Shown piece after piece: positions 25,629-35,065 of a DNA stretch of 64,000 nt. Made by a program: the position numbers and the translations under genes. The notes beneath the pieces were generated by a model that was not told where the DNA came from, ran no database searches, and worked only from the letters and a program-made list of their open reading frames with translations. Numbering within the stretch: the stretch's first letter is position 1; each line of letters begins with the position of its first letter. Origin of the DNA: Conexibacter arvalis (lineage in GTDB: Bacteria; Actinomycetota; Thermoleophilia; Solirubrobacterales; Solirubrobacteraceae); NCBI RefSeq assembly GCF_014199525.1, contig NZ_JACHNU010000007.1, forward strand, positions 124,001 to 188,000. The letters are read 5' to 3'.

Positions 25629-26254
25629 CTGCGCTCCTCCTCGATCGGCCGCCCCGGCACGACCAGCACGGAGCGGATCAGGGTCGCGGCCGGCTCGCGC
25701 AGCTCCGCGAGCTCGCCCGCGCGGCCGTGCTCGGCGGCGCCGAGCACGAGTTCGTTGATGCCGCCGACGACGGCCGTCGCGAGCGCGCGCGAGACTGGGC
25801 GCAGGGCCGGCTCCTCCCGCCGCAGCTCGTCGCAGAACGCGACCATCTGGTCGGCGAACCGCTCCATCGTCTCGCGCCGGCGGGCGAGCGCCCGCGGCCC
25901 TGCGCCAAGGATCTCGACGAGGAAGGTGCGCGTCAGCTCCGGCCGCGCCGCCATCGCGCGCAGGTAGGCGCCGACGACCTGCTCGACGCGCTGCTGCCAC
26001 GGCTCTCCGGCGGCCGCCGACGCGGCGGCGGCCGCCTCCATCGCGCCGAGCACGTGGTCGGCGGCGGCGTCGTAGGCCGCGAGGAAGCACGCCTGCTTGT
26101 CGTCGAACTGCTCGTAGAAGGTCCGCTTCGAGACGCGCGCGTGGCGGACGACGTCGGCGATCGTCGTCGGGCCGTAGCCCTTCTCGGCGACGGCGGCGTT
26201 CATGCCGCAGACGAGCCGCTCCCTCGCTCCCTCGATGGCAACCGGCGTGGCCAT
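25625..26254 (-). CDS. TetR family transcriptional regulator
   Basis: 209 residues from ATG 26254 (MATPVAIEGARERL), which places the operator immediately upstream. HTH: GYGPTTIADVVRHARVSKRTFYEQFDDKQACF (about 25-55), the standard TetR DNA-binding helix set. The C-terminal ligand domain is alpha-helical and resembles regulators of lipid catabolism. The perfect 18-bp palindrome between this gene and the divergent flavoprotein gene is the expected binding site. Confidence 0.93.
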   Translation of the reverse strand: MATPVAIEGARERLVCGMNAAVAEKGYGPTTIADVVRHARVSKRTFYEQFDDKQACFLAAYDAAADHVLGAMEAAAAASAAAGEPWQQRVEQVVGAYLRAMAARPELTRTFLVEILGAGPRALARRRETMERFADQMVAFCDELRREEPALRPVSRALATAVVGGINELVLGAAEHGRAGELAELREPAATLIRSVLVVPGRPIEEERR

Positions 26255-26272
26255 TGGTACCGGACGGTACCA
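26255..26272. promoter_or_regulatory. Perfect TetR operator palindrome
   Basis: TGGTACCG-GA-CGGTACCA: two 8-bp arms with no mismatch and a 2-nt centre. It abuts the tetR start codon and lies 9-18 bp before the two possible starts of the flavoprotein gene, so binding would repress both. Confidence 0.85.
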
Positions 26273-26289
26273 TCGCCGCCGTGGAGACG

Positions 26290-27546
<1,257 letters not shown>

Positions 27547-27968
27547 ACGTCACGCGCTTCGGTCCGGTGCATCGTTCTGCGGTCTGGAGGTTGGTCGGAG
27601 GCGGAGGGATGCGCGCTTCCGGTGTATCGAGACTGGAAGGAGGGGCGATGAAACTCCAGTCGAAAGGGTTTCGTCACCTGAATTGCGGTGATCGTTGCAG
27701 TGTCGATCTGTAAATCGTTCCTCTCGACCTGAGGCTGCGCGGGAAGTTGGCGCGTGCGAACTCGCTTTGCCGTTCTTCGGCAGGTTGCTCGACGAAACGC
27801 GGCGAAAACGGTCGGCGGGGCCCTTTCGGGCGAGCGCCGATGCGCGATAATGGACGAAGGTGTCATCGGTCAGACCGAGGAGGCGCGACGGCGGCCATTT
27901 CGCCGCTCGGCTCTAAAGGTCCCCGGTGGAATGCCGAGGTACCCCTAAGGCCACCGCTGCGCTTTGCC
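27547..27968. other. 422-bp intergenic region, lower GC than the window
   Basis: Contains a 21-codon ORF with a strong ribosome site (27648-27713), a GATAAT -10-like hexamer at about 27847-27852 and several short stems. I do not recognise a riboswitch class here. Base composition is visibly less GC-rich, as for a regulatory leader or a recent insertion. Confidence 0.5.
27648..27713 (+). CDS. Possible 21-residue peptide
   Basis: ATG 27648 is preceded by GGAAGGAGGGGCG, the best Shine-Dalgarno sequence in this region (AAGGAGG, 4-nt gap). The ORF ends in TAA, which is rare here, and the peptide has charged and aromatic residues and a CGDRC pair. Codon use is unlike the neighbours (AAA, GGT, TTT, AAT). 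It could be a leader peptide or a small functional peptide; no family is recognised. Confidence 0.35.
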   Translation: MKLQSKGFRHLNCGDRCSVDL

Positions 27969-29861
27969 ATGGACGAACGCCTGATCACCGCCCAGCCGCA
28001 TCCGACCGGCATTCGCCGCCGGATTCGCGGCGCGGTGATCGCGCTGACGGCCGCCGCCGCGATCGTCGCGGCCCCGGCCGGCGCGCTCGCCGCCGGCGGC
28101 AACGAGGGCGTCGCCGAGGCCATCGCAGCGCGCGCCGCCGCACAGGCCGCCGCGCCCGCCAACGCAGCCCCGCAGGCCGCCCAGATTCCCGTCGCCAAGG
28201 CGCCCGAGCAGGCACCTCCGGCTGCCGCGCCGCAGGCCGCCGCGCCCCAGTCCGACACGTCCGCGCCCGCCGCCGCTGCTGTTTCGCCGGTCGAGGCGTC
28301 CGCGCCCGCCGCTGCGGCCCCGCAGCAGGCTGGCGTGCCGGCTGCGAACGCGGCGCCGCAGGCGCATGCGAACGCTGCGGCCCCGCAGCAGGCTGGCGTG
28401 CCGGCTGCGAACGCGGCGCCGCAGGCGCATGCGAACGCTGCGGCCCCGCAGCAGGCTGGCGCACCGTCGCCGAACGCCGCTCCGCCGGCGCACGAGAACG
28501 CGGCCGCGAAGGCGCCCGAGCAGGCTTCCGCTCCCGCGCACACGCCCTCCGCGCCCGCCGCCGCTCCGCAGCAGCACGGCGCGGGTGCCGGTGTCCCGTC
28601 GGCGAATGCGGCGCCGCAGGCGCATGCGAATGCCGCGGCTCCGCAGCATGCCGGCGTGCCGTCGCCGAATGCCGCGCCGCAGGCGCATGAGAACGCGGCT
28701 GCGAAGTTCCGTGAGTCGGTTCCGCAGGATCCCACGCCCGCCGACACGACCCCTGAGCCGCCCGCGACCGATCCCGGCACGACTGACCCGGGCACGACCG
28801 ATCCGGGCACCACTGACCCCGGCACGGCCGATCCGGGCACGACTGACCCGGGCACGACCGATCCGGGCACGACCGATCCCGGCACGGCCGATCCGGGCAC
28901 GACTGACCCGGGCACGACCGATCCGGGCACGACCGATCCCGGCACGACCGATCCGGGCACCACTGACCCCGGCACGACCGATCCGGGCACCACTGACCCC
29001 GGCACGACCGACCCGGGCACGACCGACCCCGGCACGACCGACCCGGGCACCACCGACCCCGGCACGACCGACCCGGAGCCGAGCACGCCCGTCGAGCGCC
29101 CGACGCCCAGAGAGCCGACGCGTCCGGGCGGCGGCGAGCCGACGCATCCGAAGCCGCCGACCGGCAACGGCGTGCTGCGCCCGACGCCTCCGCCGCCGGC
29201 CCCCAGCGGGCCGGTCGACCCGACTCCAAGCGTCGCTCCGCCGTCGGCTCCGAGCGTCTCGGCGCCGGTCGTCACGGAGCCGTTCGTCGCGCCCCCGGCC
29301 GCGAGTGTCGACACCGGTCGCCGCGACACGGGCGGCGCCGGGGCGGGCCTCGATCGCGCGGCCGAGGAAGCGGCGGCGCGCGACGCCGAGACGCGCCGCA
29401 TCGTCCGCAAAGGCTTCGCGGGCTTCGGGCTGACGTCGCTGCAGGAGGACGAGCCGGCCACAGAGAGCGCCGTCGCGGCCGCCGTGAAGGCGGCGGCGGA
29501 GCTCGGGCCGCTCTGCCCCGCGGTCATCCACGGGCCCGCCACGACCAGCCGCGTGCCGATGGCGACGACGCCGCTCGACCCCGAGCGGGTCGTCGAGCGC
29601 AAGCCGCGTCAGATCGACGAGCCGAGCACCGTCCGCGGTCCCCCGGCTCCCTCCGACGCGCCCTCCTCGCCGCTGACCGCGAGCGCCGCCGCCGCCGGTG
29701 CCGGCGCGGGCTCCGCGGGCATCTTCTTCTTCGCGATCCTCGTCGACTCCGTCAGCGCGCAGCTCGCGCAGGCCGAGTCGGTCGCGCCGCCGTGCTCCTT
29801 CGAGAGCAACCTGGCGACGCAGACCTCCGACGACGCGGCGCGCGCTCCACCAGTCGCCTGA
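27969..29861 (+). CDS. Secreted Ala/Pro-rich repeat protein with TDPGT array
   Basis: 630 residues from ATG 27969. A basic N-region (RRRIRG) and hydrophobic core form a signal peptide cut near ALAAGG (about residue 43). Then come 21-residue Ala/Pro/Gln repeats, about 20 TDPGT pentapeptides, Pro-rich linkers (APPSAPSVSAP), a helical segment (AAEEAAARDAETRRIVRKGF) and a C-terminal hydrophobic stretch SAGIFFFAILVDSV that may anchor or sort it. Likely a cell-wall-spanning stalk or adhesin-like surface protein. I cannot assign a family; function is inferred from composition only. Confidence 0.85.
   Translation: MDERLITAQPHPTGIRRRIRGAVIALTAAAAIVAAPAGALAAGGNEGVAEAIAARAAAQAAAPANAAPQAAQIPVAKAPEQAPPAAAPQAAAPQSDTSAPAAAAVSPVEASAPAAAAPQQAGVPAANAAPQAHANAAAPQQAGVPAANAAPQAHANAAAPQQAGAPSPNAAPPAHENAAAKAPEQASAPAHTPSAPAAAPQQHGAGAGVPSANAAPQAHANAAAPQHAGVPSPNAAPQAHENAAAKFRESVPQDPTPADTTPEPPATDPGTTDPGTTDPGTTDPGTADPGTTDPGTTDPGTTDPGTADPGTTDPGTTDPGTTDPGTTDPGTTDPGTTDPGTTDPGTTDPGTTDPGTTDPGTTDPGTTDPEPSTPVERPTPREPTRPGGGEPTHPKPPTGNGVLRPTPPPPAPSGPVDPTPSVAPPSAPSVSAPVVTEPFVAPPAASVDTGRRDTGGAGAGLDRAAEEAAARDAETRRIVRKGFAGFGLTSLQEDEPATESAVAAAVKAAAELGPLCPAVIHGPATTSRVPMATTPLDPERVVERKPRQIDEPSTVRGPPAPSDAPSSPLTASAAAAGAGAGSAGIFFFAILVDSVSAQLAQAESVAPPCSFESNLATQTSDDAARAPPVA
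28311..28500 (+). repeat. 63-bp coding tandem repeats
   Basis: Two units (28311-28373 and 28374-28436) are identical and a third starts at 28437 and diverges. More diverged copies continue to about 28,690. Each encodes a 21-aa Ala/Gln/Pro unit. Confidence 0.85.
28767..29075 (+). repeat. 15-bp coding repeat array (TDPGT)
   Basis: About 20 consecutive copies of a 15-nt unit of the form acc-gat-ccg-ggc-acg, with synonymous changes and two T-to-A amino acid changes. Prone to length variation by slippage. Confidence 0.9.
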
Positions 29862-29931
29862 GTCCACCCCAGCGAGCCGTCCCGCGCGGGACCGGCTCAC
29901 CGTGAACTCAGACACTGGAAGGAGATCCAGC

Positions 29932-30147
29932 ATGGTCGCCACGAACGACCGACTCCACCGTCTCACCACCGCCCGCCGGGATCGCATCACGCGCTCCTCG
30001 CGCGTGAAGCTGCTCGCGAAGCAGGTCGCCGCGGGCGAGTACAAGGTCGACCCCGACAAGCTCGCCGAGGTGCTCGTCGAGCGGGCGAACTTCCATCGCC
30101 AGGTCAAGGCCGACCTGCTGTCGCAGCGTTCCCCGACGGAGCTGTGA
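29932..30147 (+). CDS. FlgM-like (anti-sigma-28) small protein
   Basis: 71 residues from ATG 29932 with RBS GGAAGGAG. The C-terminal half LLAKQVAAGEYKVDPDKLAEVLVER fits the FlgM consensus, in which a Gly-x-Tyr-x-Val-Asp turn joins the two sigma-binding helices. FlgM holds the flagellar sigma factor until the hook is finished. No flagellar gene is within view, so this copy is an orphan; it could control another sigma factor or a remote flagellar regulon. Confidence 0.75.
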   Translation: MVATNDRLHRLTTARRDRITRSSRVKLLAKQVAAGEYKVDPDKLAEVLVERANFHRQVKADLLSQRSPTEL

Positions 30148-30159
30148 TCGCGCCTGACA

Positions 30160-30225
30160 CCGGCGACCGCTGACCCACCTGCGGCCGCGCGGCCTGCAGG
30201 GCAGGGCAGGCCGGGCGGTCGCCGG
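30160..30225. repeat. Long inverted repeat downstream of the FlgM-like gene
   Basis: Perfect 11-bp arms CCGGCGACCGC (30160-30170) and GCGGTCGCCGG (30215-30225) with a GC-rich 44-nt centre, 12 nt after the stop. Probably a terminator or structured 3' end. Confidence 0.5.
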
Positions 30226-30228
30226 CAC

Positions 30229-30248
30229 GGCTCGCGCCTGCGCGAGCC
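30229..30248. terminator. Second hairpin downstream of the FlgM-like gene
   Basis: 8-bp stem GGCTCGCG / CGCGAGCC with loop CCTG. It follows the long inverted repeat and lies 62 nt before the next start. Confidence 0.5.
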
Positions 30249-30310
30249 GAGGAACGACAGATGAACGACGACGCGGAGGAGCCCCGTCAGCGCTCCTCTA
30301 CGATGACCCG

Positions 30311-31396
30311 ATGAAGAGAGCGCTCGTCGGCGCGCTCGCCGTCGCGCTGCTGCTCGGCGTCGCGGCCGCCGCTCCCGCAGCGGCCGGGACCTTCCAGGGC
30401 AGCATCGCGATCAGCTCGATCGGGACGCAGGGCGATCCGAGCGATCCGATCGCGATCGGCGCCGTGGCGACCGTGGTCCAGCAGTGCGATCCGGGCACCC
30501 CGTGCGCATGGCTGCCGTTCGTCACGACCGTGCCCGCCGCTCGGCAGTGCAGCCCGGCGGTCACCGCCTCGACCTGGGTCGGCGACGCCTACGGGCAGAC
30601 AGCCGGCCAGCAGCCGCAGACCTTCTCGCCGACGTGGCGCGAGCGGCCGTCGCAGGCCGCCGGCGCACGCCGCGCCTGCCTCTACGTCCGCACCGCAGGC
30701 GGCGATTCACTCGTCGCGGAGAGCGCATTCACCGTGCCCCCTGCGATCGTGCTGCCGCCCGGCGCGGGCGTGCCGCGCGCGCCGATCCCGCGCGCGATCG
30801 GCGTCCGGCGCGGCTTCGGCTACCGCCTGAGCCTCGCGTCGATCCCGCGCGGCGTCGACCGCACGCGTTTCAGCCTGCTGGCGCGCGCCGCCGCCAAGCG
30901 GTGGGGGCTGCGGCTCGCCGGGCGCACGAACCGCGTCGTGCGCAGCGGCGACCGCGTCGACTCGGTCGGCTTCGCGCCGGGCGTGCCGAGCTATGCGCTC
31001 GGCGTCACGACGATCCGCTCAGTGCGGTGGTTTCGCCGCGTCGACGGGCGTCCGCGGGTCGTGAGACAGCAGGTCGTCGAGCGCGACACCCGCCTCGCGG
31101 TCGGCGCGCCGTGGCATGCCGGCCCCGGCCGGACGCCGCCCGACCGGATCGACCTGCAGACGGTGATCATCCACGAGCTCGGCCACTACGCCGGCAACGA
31201 CCACGTCCGCAACTGCACCAACAGCCCGATGTGGGTCGCGTTGCGGCCCGGCGAGTGGTGGCACGACCGCCGCAACTGGTTCCAGCACGGTTGCGGCAGC
31301 CAGGCCCGCGCCGCCCGCGGAAACGGGTCGGCCGCGGCGGGCAGAGCGCGGCCGATGCTCCACGAGCACGTCTACCGCGACGTCCTCCTCGACTGA
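30311..31396 (+). CDS. Secreted zinc metalloprotease of the metzincin type
   Basis: 361 residues. Signal peptide MKRALVGALAVALLLGVAAAAPAAAG. A beta-rich N-terminal half with three cysteines (about 55-130) precedes a protease half containing the complete metzincin motif HELGHYAGNDH (HExxHxxGxxH). The conserved downstream Met may be M in NSPMWVAL, matching a Met-turn. A domain like the N-terminus of matrixin-type enzymes begins near RFSLLARAAAKRWGL. A TACGAT box lies exactly 6 nt before the ATG, so translation is leaderless. Confidence 0.85.
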   Translation: MKRALVGALAVALLLGVAAAAPAAAGTFQGSIAISSIGTQGDPSDPIAIGAVATVVQQCDPGTPCAWLPFVTTVPAARQCSPAVTASTWVGDAYGQTAGQQPQTFSPTWRERPSQAAGARRACLYVRTAGGDSLVAESAFTVPPAIVLPPGAGVPRAPIPRAIGVRRGFGYRLSLASIPRGVDRTRFSLLARAAAKRWGLRLAGRTNRVVRSGDRVDSVGFAPGVPSYALGVTTIRSVRWFRRVDGRPRVVRQQVVERDTRLAVGAPWHAGPGRTPPDRIDLQTVIIHELGHYAGNDHVRNCTNSPMWVALRPGEWWHDRRNWFQHGCGSQARAARGNGSAAAGRARPMLHEHVYRDVLLD

Positions 31397-31459
31397 GGCG
31401 CCGAGCGGCGCACGTCCGCCCGCAGGCCGGAGCGCGCGCCGTCCGGCACCCCGGGCCGG

Positions 31460-33283
31460 CTACACCCGGCCGGCGTCGGCGGCCGCCTGCTCGGCCGCCG
31501 TCAGCTGCTCCTCGACGAGCGCGAGGCCCGCGTCCCAGAAGCCGGGGTCGGTGAGGTCGAGGCCGACCAGCTCGCCGAGCGCCTCGGGCGCCAGCGAGCC
31601 GCCGGCCGACAGCATCCGCAGGTAGTCGGGCACGAAGCTCGCGCCGTCCTGCTCGTAGCGCCGGTAGACCGACAGCGCCAGGAGCTGCCCGTAGGCATAC
31701 GCGTACACGTAGCCGGGCGTGTTGACGAAGTGGGGGATGTACGACCACCACGTGCGGTAGCCCTCGGTCACCTCGACGGCGTCGCCGAACAGCTCCTCCT
31801 GCGTCTTCGCCCACAGCTCGCCGAACCGCTCGACGCCGAGCTCGCCCTGCTCGCGGCGGGCGGTGTGGATCTCCTGCTCGAACAGGTGCATCGCGGTCTG
31901 GCGGAAGACGGTCGCGATCGCGCCCTCGATCGACTCCGACAGCAGCGACAGGCGCGACGCCGGCGTCGCCGCCGCGTCGAGCAGCCGCCCGAAGACGAGC
32001 GTCTCGCCGAAGACCGACGCGGTCTCCGCGAGCGTCAGCGGCGTGCTCTGGTGGAAGACGCCCTGCGGCGCCGCCAGCGCCGCGTGGACGCCGTGGCCGA
32101 GCTCGTGCGCGAGCGTCAGCACGTCGCGGCGACGCGACGTGTAGTTGAGCATCACGTACGGATGCGCGGACGGGACGGTGTAGGAGCAGAACGCGCCGCC
32201 GCGCTTGCCGGGCCGCACCGGCGCGTCGATCCAGCGCTCGTCGAAGAAGCGGCGCGCCAGCGCGCCGAGGTCGGGCGTGAAGCTGTCGTAGGCGTCGAGC
32301 ACCAGCTCGCGCGCCTCGCGCCACGTGAAGCGCTCGTCCACGTCGGCGACGGTCGCGGCGCGGTCGTAGTCGGCCAGCCGGTCGACGCCGAGCAGTCTCG
32401 CCTTCAGCCGGTACCAGCGCTGCGGCACGTCGTAGCGGTTGCGGACCGCGGTCACGAGCGCCTGCACCGACTCGTCGCTCGCCTCGTTGGCGAGGTTGCG
32501 GGCGGTCAGCCAGTTCGGATAGCTGCGGAGTCGGTCGTCGACGGCCTTGTCGTGCAGCAGCGTGTTGAAGATGAAGGCGCGCGTGCGCAGGCCGGGCTCG
32601 AGCGCGGTGGTGACCGCCTCGGCGGCGGCGCGCCGCTCGTCGCGGTCGGGACCGGAGAGCAGCGCGAGCGCCTGCTCGAGCGAGACCGGCTCGGGCGCGT
32701 CGGGCAATCTCACCTCGACCGCCGACATCAGCTCGGCGAACAGCCGCGTCCAGGCGCCGGCGCCGCTGACGCCCTTCTCGGCGAGGATCCGCTCCTCGGG
32801 CTCGCTCAGCAGGTACGGGCGGTAGCGCCGCTCGGTCCGCAGGTAGTGGGCGAACGACTCGCTGCCCTCGCCGGCGAGCAGCTCCTCGGCGCGCTCGTCG
32901 TCGAGCGCCGCCCACTCCAGCTCGAAGAAGAGCAGTCTCGTCTGGATCGCGGTCGCCTGCTCCTGGACGTGCTGGAGCAGCGCCCCGATCCGCTCGTCGG
33001 CGGTGTCGACGGCGAAGCGCAGCGACGCGAACGAGCCGGCGCGGCCGACCAGCTCGTGCAGGTCGGCGAGCTGTCTCATCGCCTCGCGCAGCCCGTCGGG
33101 ATCGAGCTCGGCGAGTCTGCCGGCATAGGCGGCGGCGAACGCGTCGGCGCGCTCGGCGGCCTGCGCGAGCAGCGCGCGGACGCCGTCCTCGCCCCTGCCG
33201 TCGACGAGCGGGTCGAGGTCCCAAGCGACGCCGGCGACCTCGTCGTCCGCGGGCTCCTGGTTGGTGGCGGGGAGGGTCGTCAT
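31460..33283 (-). CDS. pepF: Oligoendopeptidase F (M3B metallopeptidase)
   Basis: 607 residues, close to the usual 600. The zinc motif HELGH is at 393-397 within LAHELGHGVHAAL, and a conserved downstream Glu lies in LTLAETASVFGE. M3-typical GKRGGAFCSY and YVYAYAYGQLLALS are also present. It degrades peptides of roughly 7-17 residues in the cytoplasm. A TAGAGT box lies 6 nt before the ATG. It is divergent from the riboswitch-controlled Rpf-like gene. Confidence 0.95.
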   Translation of the reverse strand: MTTLPATNQEPADDEVAGVAWDLDPLVDGRGEDGVRALLAQAAERADAFAAAYAGRLAELDPDGLREAMRQLADLHELVGRAGSFASLRFAVDTADERIGALLQHVQEQATAIQTRLLFFELEWAALDDERAEELLAGEGSESFAHYLRTERRYRPYLLSEPEERILAEKGVSGAGAWTRLFAELMSAVEVRLPDAPEPVSLEQALALLSGPDRDERRAAAEAVTTALEPGLRTRAFIFNTLLHDKAVDDRLRSYPNWLTARNLANEASDESVQALVTAVRNRYDVPQRWYRLKARLLGVDRLADYDRAATVADVDERFTWREARELVLDAYDSFTPDLGALARRFFDERWIDAPVRPGKRGGAFCSYTVPSAHPYVMLNYTSRRRDVLTLAHELGHGVHAALAAPQGVFHQSTPLTLAETASVFGETLVFGRLLDAAATPASRLSLLSESIEGAIATVFRQTAMHLFEQEIHTARREQGELGVERFGELWAKTQEELFGDAVEVTEGYRTWWSYIPHFVNTPGYVYAYAYGQLLALSVYRRYEQDGASFVPDYLRMLSAGGSLAPEALGELVGLDLTDPGFWDAGLALVEEQLTAAEQAAADAGRV

Positions 33284-33380
33284 GCCGTCACTCTAGAGGC
33301 TGGCTCGCGTGCGCCGAAGAGGCCGCGCGGAGGCGTCTTCTCCCGCGATCTGCGACCATCTGACGTCCGACAGACGCATA

Positions 33381-33548
33381 GGTGCCGAATCACAGTCGTC
33401 CTGGACGACTTGGAGCGGGGGACCCAACCGAGCCGGATCCGTCCGGCTCACGGGGCGAATCGCCGCCAGCCACTCCGCCATCGGAGGGCTCCGGAGGCGT
33501 AGCGCACTCTTTCAGCGCGAGCCCGTCAGCTCACCTCGTAGGCCGCGA
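33381..33548 (+). promoter_or_regulatory. c-di-AMP (ydaO/yuaA) riboswitch
   Basis: The leader has the class hallmarks in order: GGTGCCGAATC (33381), GGAGCGGGGGACCCAA (33412-33427), a GGGGCGAATCGCC segment (33452-33464), and the long 3' block CGAGCCCGTCAGCTCACC followed by TCGTAGGC (about 33518-33543). It ends 23 nt before the start codon of an Rpf-like cell-wall enzyme, the commonest target of this riboswitch in actinobacteria. Binding of c-di-AMP usually shuts off the gene. Confidence 0.9.
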
Positions 33549-33571
33549 AAGAGAAGCCATATGGAGGTTCC

Positions 33572-34255
33572 ATGCCTGCGACCTGTCCTGACGCGGACGC
33601 TGACGATCTCGTTCATCCCGAACGCTGGGAGCGCTCCCGCGAGCGCTCGCACGCCCGCCGTCTCCTCGCCCTGCGCCGTCGCCGCCGCAAGCGCGGCTCG
33701 CGCAGCCTCGCGGCCATCCTCGCCGCCGCGCTGACGCTCGGCGCCGGCGGCGCCTTCGCGGCGTCGACCGGCGACGCCTCGACCGTCTTGAAGAAGGGCA
33801 GTCGCGGCGCCGTCGTCGTCCAGCTGCAGCAGAAGCTCGACATTCCCGCCGACGGCGTCTTCGGCCCGCAGACCGCGAAGGCGGTGCGCCGCTACCAGCG
33901 CAGCAAGGGCCTGGCGGTCGACGGCGTCGTCGGCCCGCAGACCGCCAGCGCGCTCGGCATCAGCCTCGCGAAGGCGAAGGCCGACTCGCTCCGCAGCAGC
34001 CGCGGCAGCGGCAGCGGCGGCAAGGTCCGCTTGCCGGCGGTCCTCCACTCGATCGCGCAATGCGAGTCGGGTGGCAACCCGCGCGCGATCTCGCCCGGCG
34101 GCACCTACCGCGGCAAGTACCAGTTCGACCGCGCGACGTGGGCCGCCTACGGCCCGGCCGGCGACCCCGCCCGCGCCTCGGAGGCCGAGCAGGACCGCCG
34201 CGCGCTGAAGCTCTACAAGGCCCGCGGCACCCAGCCGTGGCCGAACTGCGCCTAG
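33572..34255 (+). CDS. Rpf-like peptidoglycan hydrolase with peptidoglycan-binding domain
   Basis: 227 residues from ATG 33572 (GGAGG, 4-nt gap). A long basic N-region (RRRRRKRGSR) and a hydrophobic core AAILAAALTLGAGGAFA make a signal peptide. A PG_binding_1 domain follows (about 70-132, with two GPQTA repeats). The C-terminal resuscitation-promoting-factor lysozyme fold has the catalytic Glu at 165 in AQCESGGNP and RGKYQFDRATWAAYG. It remodels the wall during growth or revival and is controlled by the c-di-AMP riboswitch. Confidence 0.95.
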   Translation: MPATCPDADADDLVHPERWERSRERSHARRLLALRRRRRKRGSRSLAAILAAALTLGAGGAFAASTGDASTVLKKGSRGAVVVQLQQKLDIPADGVFGPQTAKAVRRYQRSKGLAVDGVVGPQTASALGISLAKAKADSLRSSRGSGSGGKVRLPAVLHSIAQCESGGNPRAISPGGTYRGKYQFDRATWAAYGPAGDPARASEAEQDRRALKLYKARGTQPWPNCA

Positions 34256-34265
34256 CGCGGTCGCG

Positions 34266-34982
34266 TCACATCCCCTCGGGGGCGGCGCCCGGCGGCTCGC
34301 CCCTGAGGATCCACGCGCCGTCCTCGCGCCGCTCGACCACTCTGCGCCGCGTCAGGTCCGACAGCGCGGTCGTGACCGACGGGCGCTGAGCGCCGACCAG
34401 CCTGCCGAGCACCTGGTGGGTCAGCGGCAGCTCCAGCACGACGCCGTCCGGGCCGACGCGGCCCCAGCGGTCGGCGAGCCCCCAGAACAGCAGCTCCAGG
34501 CGGGCGTCGACGCGGGTCAGATGGCTGGTCGCCTGCGTCGTCGCCAGCTCGGAGGCGCGCCTGATCGCGCGCGCCGCGACGGCGCTGACCAGCTCCGGCC
34601 AGCGGCCGATGATCGCGGTGATGCGGCGGTCGAGGATCGCGAGGCGGACCGGCTGCAACGCCGTCCAGACGACCTGCGGCCGCACGGTGACGACCTCGTC
34701 GTCCCAGTCCCACGGCCGCAGCAGGTCGCCGCGACCGAGCAGCTCGGTGCAGGCGGCGCGCGCGAACGTGACGTCGCGCATCAGCAGCCCGTCGAGCACC
34801 AGCACGCCGAGATGGCCGCTGCCGCCGTCGGCCGGCCGCGTCGGCTCCCACACGCCCGGGGCGATCACCTCGACGGCGGCGATCGCGTGACGGGTGGCGA
34901 GCTGGAGGCTGGTCTCGTCCAGCCCGGCTGCGAGTTCGGGGTCCTCCTCGAGGACCCGCACGAAGGCGTTCCCGCTCGACAT
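34266..34982 (-). CDS. Crp/Fnr family transcriptional regulator
   Basis: 238 residues from ATG 34982 (MSSGNAFVRV). The N-terminal cupin-like sensor (about 30-140) lacks the arginine/serine phosphate cassette of cAMP-binding members (PRPADGGSGHLG is in its place), so another ligand or none is expected. C-terminal HTH_Crp: LPLTHQVLGRLVGAQRPSVTTALSDLTRRRVVER, a clear recognition helix. A TACGCT box sits 8 nt before the start codon. Target genes are not obvious from context. Confidence 0.85.
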   Translation of the reverse strand: MSSGNAFVRVLEEDPELAAGLDETSLQLATRHAIAAVEVIAPGVWEPTRPADGGSGHLGVLVLDGLLMRDVTFARAACTELLGRGDLLRPWDWDDEVVTVRPQVVWTALQPVRLAILDRRITAIIGRWPELVSAVAARAIRRASELATTQATSHLTRVDARLELLFWGLADRWGRVGPDGVVLELPLTHQVLGRLVGAQRPSVTTALSDLTRRRVVERREDGAWILRGEPPGAAPEGM

Positions 34983-35065
34983 CGGGAAACAGCGTATTGG
35001 CGCGCGCACGGCACCGCCACAAGCAACTGTTGCGATTGCGCGTTCGACGGGCTGTCGAGCGGCGC

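Noticed and set aside
27754-27948. 64-codon frame in the 27.5-28 kb intergenic region
   Set aside because: No ribosome site, no domain, codon use not like genes here.
28767-29075. CRISPR-like array
   Set aside because: The units are 15 bp, contiguous and in frame, coding for TDPGT; no spacers and no cas genes.
29932-30147. Start of a flagellar gene cluster
   Set aside because: No flagellar structural or export gene is visible within the window.
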